NCBI RefSeq assembly: GCF_024746815.1
Contig: NZ_CP080528.1
Coordinates: 620,001-684,000, forward strand
Direction: 5' to 3'
Source: Mesorhizobium sp. AR07
GTDB taxonomy: Bacteria; Pseudomonadota; Alphaproteobacteria; Rhizobiales; Rhizobiaceae
Length of the DNA: 64,000 bases
Shown here: piece after piece, positions 53,850-62,814 of the stretch
Position numbering within the stretch: the first letter of the stretch is position 1
How the letters are laid out: each line of letters begins with the position of its first letter
Translations under genes and position numbers: made by a program
The notes under the pieces: generated by a model
The model's database searches: none
The model's input: the letters and a program-made list of their open reading frames with translations, nothing else
Told to the model about the DNA's origin: nothing

Positions 53850-54873
53850 AGGCCTATCAGCCCACAGACCTTGGCCGACCGATCGTCCGCTTCTTCCAGG
53901 AATATCTTCCGACGCTGCGCGGCATGAGCCGCCACACGATCCGAAGCTATCGCGACGGCATGGTCCTGTTCCTGAGATTTGCCACGACCGATTGCGGGCG
54001 CCCGATTGAATCGCTGGCGATCGCCGACATCACCGCCGACCGAGTCGGCCGTTTCCTGGCTTCCCTGGAGAGCGAACGCCGCAACAGCATCGCGACCCGG
54101 AACACTCGCTTGGCCGCGTTGCATACCTTCACCCGTTTCCTGATCGCCGAGACCCCGGAGCATATGGCCACCCTCCAGCAAGTGCTCGGAATCCCGTTCA
54201 AGAGGGGCGCACGTGTAGCTCCGATCGAATATCTGGAGACCACGGAGGTCGAGGCTTTGCTGGCCGGCATCGATCGAAAGACGCCGGCAGGCAGGCGAGA
54301 CTACGCCATGTTCTCGCTCATGTTCAACACAGGGGCACGCGTCCAGGAGGTCGTCGACCTTCGGGTCCGGGACGTTCGCCTGGAACCGCCCCACCAGGTG
54401 CGATTCACCGGCAAGGGCAACAAGGTACGCCTGTGTCCGATCTGGCCACGCACGGCGCAGCTTTTGAAGGAATTGATCAAAAAGCAGACCAATGGCGAAG
54501 ATTCTGCAGACCAGCATATCTTCCTCAATGGCCGGGGCGCTCCGATGACCCGGTTCGGAGTTGATACCTCCTCCAAAAACGCGTTGCCGCCGGCGCCGAA
54601 GTTGCGCCGACCCTGACCGGCAAACGGATCCACCCACATTCCCTCCGCCACACCACGGCAATCCATCTACTCAAGGCCGGAGTCGACTTCGCCACGATCA
54701 GCCAATGGCTCGGGCATGCCAGCCTGAACACCACCATGCGATACGCGCGCGCCGACATTGATCTGAAGCGGCAGGCCCTCGCCCAAGTCTTCCCGGGGAT
54801 ACTGGCTCCGCCGAAGGGTGGAGCCTTCGTCTTCCAGGGAGAGGATATCACTGGTTGGCTGCGCCGCCTCTAA
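53846..54873 (+). pseudogene. ritC: RIT tyrosine recombinase RitC, frameshifted before its active site
   Basis: The first 240 residues are open (MKAYQPTDLGRPIVRFFQEY to GAPMTRFGV) and include the first catalytic arginine (FNTGARVQEVVDLRV). Near 54560 the frame is lost. In the next frame the DNA continues YLLQKRVAAGAEVAPTLTGK, IHPHSLRHTTAIHLL and GHASLNTTMRYARAD to TAA at 54871, so the HxxR motif and the nucleophile tyrosine are cut off. One missing base explains it; no slippery sequence suggests programmed shifting. Confidence 0.87.
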
Positions 54874-54900
54874 CATTATGTGGAGTTGTCCGACGCTCGA

Positions 54901-54968
54901 CGCGTCAAGCGCCGCGCAAAATAAGGCTCACTGTGGGGCGACTCCACATCTCTGCGTACTGCACATGA
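54901..54968 (-). repeat. RIT right terminal inverted repeat
   Basis: The reverse-complement partner of 51516-51583. The inner motif ATGTGGAGTTG (54878-54888), 4 bp after the ritC stop, and the outer CGACTCCACAT (54939-54949) repeat the arm pattern of the left end. Confidence 0.9.
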
Positions 54969-55490
54969 GTCGAGCACCAGCAGATGGTACTTGTCGAGCT
55001 TTGCGATGGCCCCTTCGAGATCGAGATTGCGGCGGGCGGCTTGCAGTTTCTGAACAAGGTCGGTGGTACGCGTGAACAGAACACGCCACCCATTCTCGAT
55101 CAGCCCGACGCCGATGGCGGCCGCCAGATGCGATTTTCCGCCGCCTGGCCCGCCAAACAGCATCAGATTGGCGCCGTTCTTCAACCAGACATCTCCCGCG
55201 ACCAATGCCATGACCCGGGCCTTCGAGACCATGGGCACAGCCGTGAAGTCGAAGGCATCGAGGGTTTTCCCCGGAGGAAGACGCGCTTCAGTGAGGTGGC
55301 GCTGCATACGCCGCGTTTCGCGTTCGGCGACCTCGAACTCAGCAAGCGCCGCCAGCAGCCGGGAAGCCGGCCAGCCTTCGGTGTCAGCCCGCTCGGCGAA
55401 GGTGTGCCAGGCCCTGGAGATGCCCGGCAGCCGCAGATCGGTGAGCATCAGGGACAAGCGCGCGGTATCGACAGGATCGTTGGGTCTCAT
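54969..55490 (-). pseudogene. IS21-family IstB, cut by the RIT element
   Basis: 174 residues: MRPNDPVDTARLSLMLTDLR through Walker A FGGPGGGKSHLAAAIG to Walker B KYHLLVLD, where RIT sequence begins. The ATPase is missing its sensor and C-terminal parts. Its ATG overlaps the istA stop (ATGA). Fragments at 48726 and 47265 fit the missing remainder. Confidence 0.88.
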
Positions 55491-56995
55491 GCCGTGACCT
55501 CCACGCGGGTGCCGATAAGCCTGTCGTAATCGACCAGTTTACCCAGATTGACGCTGACCTGCGGGACACAGGCCGGGTTCGGCGCGAACCGGGCGCGCAT
55601 GCCGTCAAGCGTCGGCAAGGTTCCCGCATCGAGCTCGCCCTGGATGGCGTGGGCGAGTGCGGCCTCGACATTGCGCTCATGGGCGAGGCTCAGCAGTTCC
55701 ACCGTCAGGCGGCAGGCATCGCGTTCCGGCAGCCTCTCCATGGCGGCATTGTAGAGATTGCGATAGGCATCCCTGGGGAAGAGCTGATCGCGATAGCCGA
55801 GTCTGGGCAGAGCCCCCGGTTTCTGGCGCAGGGAATGAATGACGTGATGATAGTTCACGACATGCTGGGTGGGGCCGAGCTGGCCTCTGACGCGCGGCAG
55901 CTTCATCAGGGACGTGCCGCCGAGGAACAGTTCGATATGCTCCTTGAAGAGCCGTGCGCGCAGCCGATGTCCGATCAGCCGTGAAGGAACGGTGTAGAAG
56001 ACCCGGCGAAGGGTAAACCCTCCACTGCTGGTGACGTAGACGATCTCGTCTTCGCCTTCGGGCTGGCGCTTGCGCGGCAGCGCCAGCAGGCTTTCGCGCT
56101 CAATGGCGATCTCCCTGGCCCGACGGGCATTGCGCTGGCCGACAACCTCGTCGATGAAGGCGGCAAAACTGGTGACGTCCGCAAAGTCACGCGTTCCGCG
56201 CAGGAGAAGAGCATCTTCCAGTTCCCGCTTCAGATCGCCATGGGATCCTTCGACCGCGCCGTTCTCGTGGGCGACGCCGCGATTGTTGCGGCTGGCCTTC
56301 ATGCCGTAATGGGCGCAAAGCGCTTCATACCGATCTGTCATGTCCTGTGCGGTATCGGCATTGAGATTGCGGAATGCAGCCGAAAGACTGTCCGTGCGGT
56401 GATCGCGCGGCGCGCCGCCGAGAGACCAAAGGGCGTTCTGCAAACCACTTGTCAGCGCGGCAAAACTCTCGCCGCCTTCGACAATCTCGGCATGCTCGAA
56501 TCCACTGTATGCAAGTCGGAAGTGATAGAGCAGGTAATCGAAGGTCACGCTGGCGATCGTGACCTTGAGGCCCGGTGCATGGGTAAAATCCGACAGCCCC
56601 ATGCGTCCCGGCTCGTGAACCTGCCGGAATATGACATCCTGATCTCCTCCATGGATCGCGCGCCATGCGCGGATCCGGCGCTCAAGTGTGCGGCGAATAC
56701 CAGAATCGAGCTCGGGATGACGCTTGCAAAGCTCACGAAGAATGCCGACAGGGCGCAAGCCGGGAGCGCTTTGCAGCATGGGAACCACCTCTTCGGTGAA
56801 TATCCCTTCCAATGGATCAGGCCGACGTCGTTCGTGTTTGGCCTTCTTTTCGCTTGGTGGACGGGGGTCTGATTCGATCCGATAACCAGTGGATGGGCTG
56901 AAACCTGATTTGGCGGCCGCGACAGGGACACTGTGCTTCTGGCGATTTTGCATATAGAGCCTCGATTGTTGATCCGTGATGTGACTGCCGGACAT
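55487..56995 (-). CDS. IS21-family IstA transposase (second IS21 type)
   Basis: 502 residues, intact. The rve core shows GRMGLSDFTHAPGLKVTIAS (first Asp), PRDHRTDSLSAAFRNLNADT (second Asp) and NRGVAHENGAVEGSHGDLKR (Glu); the C-terminal region has SSGGFTLRRVFYTVPSRLIG. It differs from the IstA at 30775 in length and sequence. Without a whole IstB the element is probably immobile. Confidence 0.9.
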   Translation of the reverse strand: MSGSHITDQQSRLYMQNRQKHSVPVAAAKSGFSPSTGYRIESDPRPPSEKKAKHERRRPDPLEGIFTEEVVPMLQSAPGLRPVGILRELCKRHPELDSGIRRTLERRIRAWRAIHGGDQDVIFRQVHEPGRMGLSDFTHAPGLKVTIASVTFDYLLYHFRLAYSGFEHAEIVEGGESFAALTSGLQNALWSLGGAPRDHRTDSLSAAFRNLNADTAQDMTDRYEALCAHYGMKASRNNRGVAHENGAVEGSHGDLKRELEDALLLRGTRDFADVTSFAAFIDEVVGQRNARRAREIAIERESLLALPRKRQPEGEDEIVYVTSSGGFTLRRVFYTVPSRLIGHRLRARLFKEHIELFLGGTSLMKLPRVRGQLGPTQHVVNYHHVIHSLRQKPGALPRLGYRDQLFPRDAYRNLYNAAMERLPERDACRLTVELLSLAHERNVEAALAHAIQGELDAGTLPTLDGMRARFAPNPACVPQVSVNLGKLVDYDRLIGTRVEVTA

Positions 56996-57184
56996 TCATT
57001 CTTCCTTTGAGCGGGAAGAAGAAATGCACCCGACACATCGCGATCACCAGACGGCGTGAACCCTATGTGGGTTCGCGCCGTCGCCAGGAACGTCCCTCCA
57101 GTCGGGCTACGCCCTCCCTCCGTGACGTCCCTGGCGACGCTCCCATCCTGATTGACGCTCCTTCCAGGTTGATTGCCGCGCCGT

Positions 57185-58137
57185 AGCCATCCAGGGATGG
57201 ACGCCGCGTTCGCGCCGCTGAAGGAAATCTGCCCGGATCGGGCAACGCCCGAGCTGCGGCCAGCGTGCTCGCGGAATTCTTGCCCATCGAGCCGACCGCC
57301 GTCAGTATCGATACCGCTCATGTTCGCAGCGACGATGCAAACTCAGCAAGAAATTTCGAGATCGTTGTTGCCCGCTGCGGTCGTGGTGGGCGGGGAGATG
57401 CGGGCGGCCGGTATTTCACCACCAGCAATACCGGCCAACATGCGATACGGGATCGTGCCCTTCACGCTCTCCGGCGAGAGGGGTATTGCAGCTTTGGCGA
57501 TGTGACCGTGATTTCCGACGGCGCCGAGATCCTCAAACGGTTACCTCGTGCGATGCCGAAGCCGACCACACACATCATCGACTGGTTCCACATCGCTATG
57601 AAGATTAAGCCCATGCAGCAGATCGCGGATCCCATGGTTCGATCCCGCTCTGATCTCGCCGGTGCGCTTCCGTCCATCGACAGCGACATCAGAGGGGGTA
57701 AAGTGGCGTCTGTGGCACGGACGCTTGGACCGAGCGATCCGCGACCTCGAGCGGCTTGTAGCGGAATTCAAGACCTCGCAGGAAGAAGGGTCACTCGCGG
57801 TCGCGCGCCTTCATAACCTTGGCGCGCAGCTCCTCACCTACATCCCCTCGAACCGCGGTGCGATCATCAACTACGGCAAACGCTACCGAGCCAGTCTTCG
57901 CGTCGCCACGACCCCACGACCCTTGCCGAGTCGGCGGTCAATTCGCTGGTCGCCAAACGAATGGTGAAGAAGCAGCAGATGCGCTGGTCTCAGCACGGTG
58001 CCCACATGCTGATGCAGGTTCGAACAGCCGAAATGAACGGCGAGCTTCGCGATCGGCTGCGCGCAAGATCTCGGCTGCCAGAACCTCAGGTGCCTTCGCT
58101 GTTCAAGCCCAAACCACCTCTACTCCGAGCCGCATAA
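57185..58137 (+). pseudogene. ISKra4-family transposase, degraded
   Basis: Several frames together give an ISKra4-type transposase: EFLPIEPTAVSIDTAHVRSD and VISDGAEILKRLPRAMPKPT, then HIIDWFHIAMKIKPMQQIAD. One frame over it reads KWRLWHGRLDRAIRDLERLV and NRGAIINYGKRYRASL, then AESAVNSLVAKRMVKKQQMR WSQHGA to TAA at 58135. Two or more frameshifts and a missing N-terminus make it inactive. Confidence 0.8.
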
Positions 58138-58385
58138 CCCCAGGGAAGTTACCGGTCTCAATTGAGGCAGGGTCCGCGTTCTCTTTGTGGGGCATAAGTA
58201 CGGCAGTCTCGGAGGTCTCTTATGCCGTTCCGCTCGATCCTGTCCCGGGACAATCACCACTCAAGGTCGGGCGGAGCGACATGGAACCCTCCAGGTCTGG
58301 ACCCAAGCCCCTTCAGCCTGAACGCTGGGCTCAACCGCTCCAACCCATTCGCCAATCTGAAGCAAGTCCACTCAATCGTATAGCC

Positions 58386-59585
58386 TTAATGTCCGGCCGC
58401 CAGTACCGTCTCGACCAAGCTCACCCAATAACCGATGCCATACGGCATGGCCTCGTCGTTGAAGTCATAGCCCGGGTTGTGCAAGCCCGCACTCGATCCA
58501 TTGCCCACGTAGATGAAAGCGCCAGGTCGGACCTCAAGCATGTAGGCGAAATCCTCTGAGCCCATCCGCGGCCTCATCTTGTCGTTCACTGAGGCAGGCG
58601 CCACGAGATTGCGTGCCGCCGTGATAGCTAGATTGGTCTCCTCCGTGTGGTTAAAGGTGACAGGATCGTGTCGCCGGTAATTGAGCTCGGCATCGCCGCC
58701 AAATCCGCGCGCAATCCCTTGGGCCAACGCTAGAATCTGTCGTTCAGCGAAGTCCCGCAGGCTGGGTACGAGAGTCCTGACGGTGCCGCCTATTTCCACC
58801 TGGTCAGGGATGATGTTGTAAGCTTGGGCGGCGTTCAATTTGGTGATGGAGATTACGAGCGAGTCAAGCGGGTTTGTATAGCGCGAAACCAAGGTTTGCA
58901 GGCCGCCGATGATCTGCGCTGCAATAACAACGGGATCGATCGTCTCGTTCGGCTTGGCTGCATGGCCGCCTCTGCCCTTCACAATAAGGTCGAATTCATC
59001 AAGCGAGGCCAGAATCGGGCCATCGCAGATACTGAATGTGCCGACCTCCATGCCCGGTGCATTGTGCATGCCAAAAACTTGGGAGATGCCGAAACGCTCC
59101 ATGATCCCTTCCTGGACCATCCTTTGGCCACCCAGCGCTCCTTCCTCCGCTGGCTGAAAGATCAAGGCAACGGAGCCCTTGAAGTTGCGCGTCTTGGCAA
59201 GGTATTTTGCGGCGCCCAGCAGCATGGCCGTGTGACCATCATGGCCGCATGCATGCATCTTACCGGGTATTGTGGACGACCATGGTTTGTTTGACGCCTC
59301 AAGTATTGGCAAGGCGTCCATGTCCGCCCTCAGCCCGATCGTCGGCCCCTCTCCGCCTTCACCCTGAATCAGCGCGACGATACCGGTCTCCGCAATCCCC
59401 GTTTCGATGTGATTAATACCGAACGAAGCCAGCTTCTCGGTCACGAACCTCGCTGTGTTGTGTAGCCGATAGTCGAGCTCGGGATTTTGGTGGAGATAGC
59501 GGCGCCATTCGGTTGCCTCCCCCTGCAGATCCCGGAAAGCTTCAACGCTGTGCACTTGTGTGCTCCCAAATTGCAATTTTTGCAT
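58386..59585 (-). CDS. M20-family amidohydrolase (hippurate hydrolase-like)
   Basis: 399 residues, intact. Metal-site motifs PGKMHACGHDGHTAMLLGAA and IFQPAEEGALGGQRM, the dimerisation-domain GRGGHAAKPNETIDP, and MGSEDFAYMLEVRPGAF near the end. It releases an acyl group from an N-acyl amino acid; the substrate is unknown. The start ATG 59585 is preferred to an upstream TTG because AAGGT lies upstream. It is surrounded only by IS relics, so it has lost its original operon. It is a paralogue of the enzyme at 15508 but clearly divergent. Confidence 0.9.
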   Translation of the reverse strand: MQKLQFGSTQVHSVEAFRDLQGEATEWRRYLHQNPELDYRLHNTARFVTEKLASFGINHIETGIAETGIVALIQGEGGEGPTIGLRADMDALPILEASNKPWSSTIPGKMHACGHDGHTAMLLGAAKYLAKTRNFKGSVALIFQPAEEGALGGQRMVQEGIMERFGISQVFGMHNAPGMEVGTFSICDGPILASLDEFDLIVKGRGGHAAKPNETIDPVVIAAQIIGGLQTLVSRYTNPLDSLVISITKLNAAQAYNIIPDQVEIGGTVRTLVPSLRDFAERQILALAQGIARGFGGDAELNYRRHDPVTFNHTEETNLAITAARNLVAPASVNDKMRPRMGSEDFAYMLEVRPGAFIYVGNGSSAGLHNPGYDFNDEAMPYGIGYWVSLVETVLAAGH

Positions 59586-59706
59586 AGCCAAGGTACCTTA
59601 ATCACTCAATGATTGGCCGTGGGGTAATCTACGTCAAATTCACTTTGTGTATTGTTCCCATCTCGCAGCGAGATGGACCAAAAGCCGGCAAGGCACTGAT
59701 ACCGTG

Positions 59707-59883
59707 ACGGACCAGGACGGAGCCGCTGTAGCCCTCATCCACATAGGCATCATCCGGTGGAAGGGCTTGCTCGTCGGCGGCAATCCGCTCGTGCAGGGCG
59801 GCCAACTGGCTGGCGATCGTGTGGTCCCGAGCCTGCTGTTTGGTGGAGACCCGCGCGTAGAGAGCGATGCGATGATCAAACAT
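59707..59883 (-). pseudogene. Serine recombinase N-terminal fragment
   Basis: Starts MFDHRIALYARVSTKQQARD with the catalytic serine of YARVSTKQQ, then HTIASQLAALHERIAADEQA and DAYVDEGYSGS, the N-terminal resolvase domain. After about 59 residues the match ends in unrelated sequence next to the amidohydrolase gene. It differs from the recombinase at 47846. Confidence 0.75.
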
Positions 59884-60302
59884 CCTCCCTGACTCCGGGT
59901 GGTGTGGACGGAAGTTTGCGATCGAGGGTGTTCGGCGCCTCTCCGGGTAGCTTTTGCCTGGGGTGGCACGAAGCGGCGGTAGGCCTCGATCGGGCATTCG
60001 GGGCAGAACCGCGAGATCTCGAAGGACTCCTGCACCTGCAGGAGCGGACGCCGCGTCTGCCGGGTCATGGGGGCCTCCCTGAGCGGCGCTCCCGACGTCC
60101 GCTGCCTGACGTGGCTTCATCCTGCCACAACCATCGCCCATGCGTCTCGCCGGACGCAGATCACAGCGGTCCATGAGGACCAACCAGTCAAACGGGCTGA
60201 TGGCACCATTGTACGGGCGATCACAATCCAGCGCTGCGGCAGAACCGCAAACCCTGCCGGCATCTCGGGCGCAGGCTGATCTGCTGGCACACGCACTCAG
60301 CG

Positions 60303-60545
60303 GCGCGGCCGCTTCACGATCAGCAAGGTCCACCCGAGTTCAGTTGTCAGCCAGGAGGCCAGCCCTTGGTAGCCCATGTCAGCAAACAGGCAGTTCACAT
60401 CAGTAGTGGGTGCACAGTTCCTGCCAGCACGGCTTCGGCTGCGCGACGATCATGCACATCGGCTAGATGCACCAGCACGTGCAGGATCAGCCCTTGCGTA
60501 TCAACCACCATATGACACCTGCGGCCTGATATCCTCTTTCCACCA
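60303..60545 (-). pseudogene. IS5-family transposase fragment
   Basis: The minus strand reads KRISGRRCHMVVDTQGLILH VLVHLADVHDRRAAE and, in another frame, CLFADMGYQGLASWLTTELG WTLLIVKRPRR, the central DDE region of an IS5 transposase (VDTQG and ADMGY). Both ends are missing. Confidence 0.7.
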
Positions 60546-60950
60546 TCGTAGTGTCTGGATGCGAGACCTCCTTGGCGGCAGCGACGACCTGGAGAGCTTG
60601 CGGCAAGGCGTCTGAGTCGGGCGGCTTGAAGCGCGGGTTCGCGAGCTTCGGCTCCACGGCTAGGCGACGTCGCACGACCTGCTTGGGTGAGGCGCCCTTT
60701 GAGCACGCGCTGCCGACGCATGTTGTAGGCCTAGGTGAAGCCCTTGAGTAGCTTCTCCAGATCGCGATGGCTGGAGATGATGATGCCCGTCACCTCACGT
60801 TGCACGCGGCCGTTGAAGCGCTCCACAGGCCCGTTTGTCTGCGCGTATACGGCTTGGTCTTGCAATGCGCCACCTTCAGCTTGCCGCAGGCCTCCTCGAA
60901 GCCATCGGCCGTAAAGCACGAGCCACGATCAGTGAGCACGTGTATAGCGC
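60546..60950 (-). pseudogene. IS481-family transposase C-terminal fragment
   Basis: The minus strand gives LTDRGSCFTADGFEEACGKL, then after a shift QTNGPVERFNGRVQREVTGI (the Glu of the DDE triad in GPVERFNG), then VVRRRLAVEPKLANPRFKPP and ALQVVAAAKEVSHPDT. At least two frameshifts. The N-terminal half is cut by the ISL3 end at 60961. Confidence 0.72.
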
Positions 60951-60960
60951 GTCAATCAAG

Positions 60961-62709
60961 GGTTCTTCCGCATTTTGGTGCAGGTTGCGGGATTCACGGA
61001 CGGAGCGAATAAGTTCATAGAGTCGGAATCGCAGTCGACGCCGTGATTTGCCCGTGCTCCATGCCTTCCGCTCGCTGATTTCGCCCGAGCTTTCGATTGT
61101 CCAAATTCTGCCGCAGGCCGAGAGGGTGGTGCTTGTGGCCCGGCCGAGGGCGATGGACTCGTGCTGTCCATGTTGCGGCCGCCGAACCCGCCGCGTCCAC
61201 AGTCACTACATGCGCCGGTTGACCGATCTGCCGTGGCAGGGGCGGATTGTCGAAATCCAGCTTCACGCACGACGGTTTCGATGCGCCGATCCACAATGCC
61301 AGCGGCGGATCTTCACCGAGCGGTTGCCGGAAACGGCACGGCCGAAAGCGAGACGCACCTCCCGCCTCAGCGAAAGCCAGCTGGCGATCGGCTTCGCGGT
61401 CGGCGGCGAGCCCGGCTCGCGCCTGTCGCGCAAACTGGCCATGCCGGTAAGCGGCGACGCGCTGCTGCGGATGATCCGGGCGGCCGGGTTCGAGCCGCCG
61501 CATGCGCCCCGTGTGGTCGGCATCGACGACTGGGCTTGGCGCAAGGGGCAGCGCTACGGGACGATCATCTGCGATCTGGAGCGCAACCGCGTCCTCGATC
61601 TGTTGCCGGGATCGAAATGCCGACACGGTCGCATCATGGCTGGAGCGCCATCCTGGCATCGAGGTAATCGCGCGCGATCGTGCCGGCGTTTATGCCGAGG
61701 GCGCCGTCGCGGTGCTCCCGATGCAACGCAGGTCGCCGACCGCTGGCATCTTCTCCAAGAACCTGGGCGAAGCGTTGCGTCTGGCCGTCGGTCGCCATCG
61801 CAAGGCGGTCAGCGCCGCCGGAAAGGCCATGGCGTCCGAGATGGCCGGAAACGCCGAAGCCAAGCCGGAACCACCGGAAGAGACTTCCACGAAGCTTGAT
61901 GGCCTGCGCCGGTCGCGACGCGACCAGCGCAGTGAACTCTATGCTGAAATCCTTGATTTGCGGGAGGCCGGTCTGTCGCCGCGCCAGATTGCGCCCCGGA
62001 CTGGCATGAACGTGAGAACGGTCGAACTCTGGTTCGCAGCGGGCGGTGAGCCCGAGCACCGGCGGCCGCCCGCGCGCTCCGTTCTCATGGATCCTGTTCG
62101 CGATTATCTCGAAAGACGCTGGCAGGAAGGCCAGCGCAACGGATTGCAATTTGTGGGCCGAACTCAAGTGCCGCGGCTTTGAAGGTAGCAAGGCGACCGT
62201 CTACAGGTGGTCCGCCGCACGCAAGGAGCGGTCATCGACCGCTCCACCAAATTCGCGGTGGCGGCCGCCATCGCGCCGGAACTGTGCATGGCTGCTGAGC
62301 GAAGACCCGACATCTCTCGATGAGCAGACCGAGCGGTTCCTTCACCATCTCCATGAAAATGCGCCGGAGCTTTCGATCGCGGGCGAACTCGCCCGCCGTT
62401 TTGCTGCAGTGATACGCGGCGACGATGATGCCGGCCTCGAGCAATGGATCGCCGATGCCACGGGCAGTGAACTGGCCTCCCTTGCAGCAGGCATCGGCCG
62501 TGACATTGAGGCTGTCCGGGCGGCCATCACCCAGCCCTGGAGCACGAGCCCGGTCGAAGCCAGATCAACCGCCTCAAGACGATCAAGCGCCAGATGTACG
62601 GGCGCGCCGCTTATCCGCTCCTCCGGAGCCGACTGCTGGCAGCCGCTTGACCCAACCGGAAAAGGGACACCCGAAAAAGTAGTCCCTGCACCAAATATGC
62701 GGAAGAACC
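60961..62709 (+). mobile_element. ISL3-family insertion sequence, decayed
   Basis: The inverted ends are GGTTCTTCCGCATTTTGGTG at 60961 and its counterpart ending GCGGAAGAACC at 62709. I see no matching 8-bp flank. The 14 bases just outside the left end (GCGCGTCAATCAAG) also occur outside the deleted copy at 38164, so the true left border may lie slightly further out. Confidence 0.8.
61048..62650 (+). pseudogene. ISL3-family transposase with several frameshifts
   Basis: Frame 1 carries the zinc finger (CCPCCGRRTRRVHSHYMRRL, then DLPWQGRIVEIQLHARRFRC) and the first catalytic part VVGIDDWAWRKGQRYGTIIC. Near 61622 the frame moves to WLERHPGIEVIARDRAGVYA to MNVRTVELWFAAGGEPEHRR. Near 62145 it moves again to DEQTERFLHHLHENAPELSI, and near 62565 it loses the final QINRLKTIKRQMYGRAAYPL, which is visible one frame over. 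At least three shifts make it inactive. Confidence 0.85.
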
Positions 62710-62814
62710 AATCTGGGAGAGAAGCCGTATTGCCTCACCGTGGAATGCTCCCGCCCGACATTGTCCGTTGCCTCATCATAATGTTCCCCACCACTTGGAA
62801 TCCGGATCAATTCG

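Larger units (their letters stand above)
51516..54968 (+). mobile_element. RIT (recombinase in trio) element
   Basis: A 3453-bp element with three overlapping tyrosine recombinase genes in one direction and nearly perfect 68-bp terminal inverted repeats (51516-51583 and 54901-54968, two mismatches). It lies inside the istB gene of an IS21 element: istB coding stops exactly at 54969. RIT elements are an established but poorly understood class. The third gene is frameshifted here. Confidence 0.9.

Noticed and set aside
54540..54620. Programmed frameshift producing full-length RitC
   Set aside because: No slippery heptamer or downstream stem is evident at the shift point, and a single lost base explains it.
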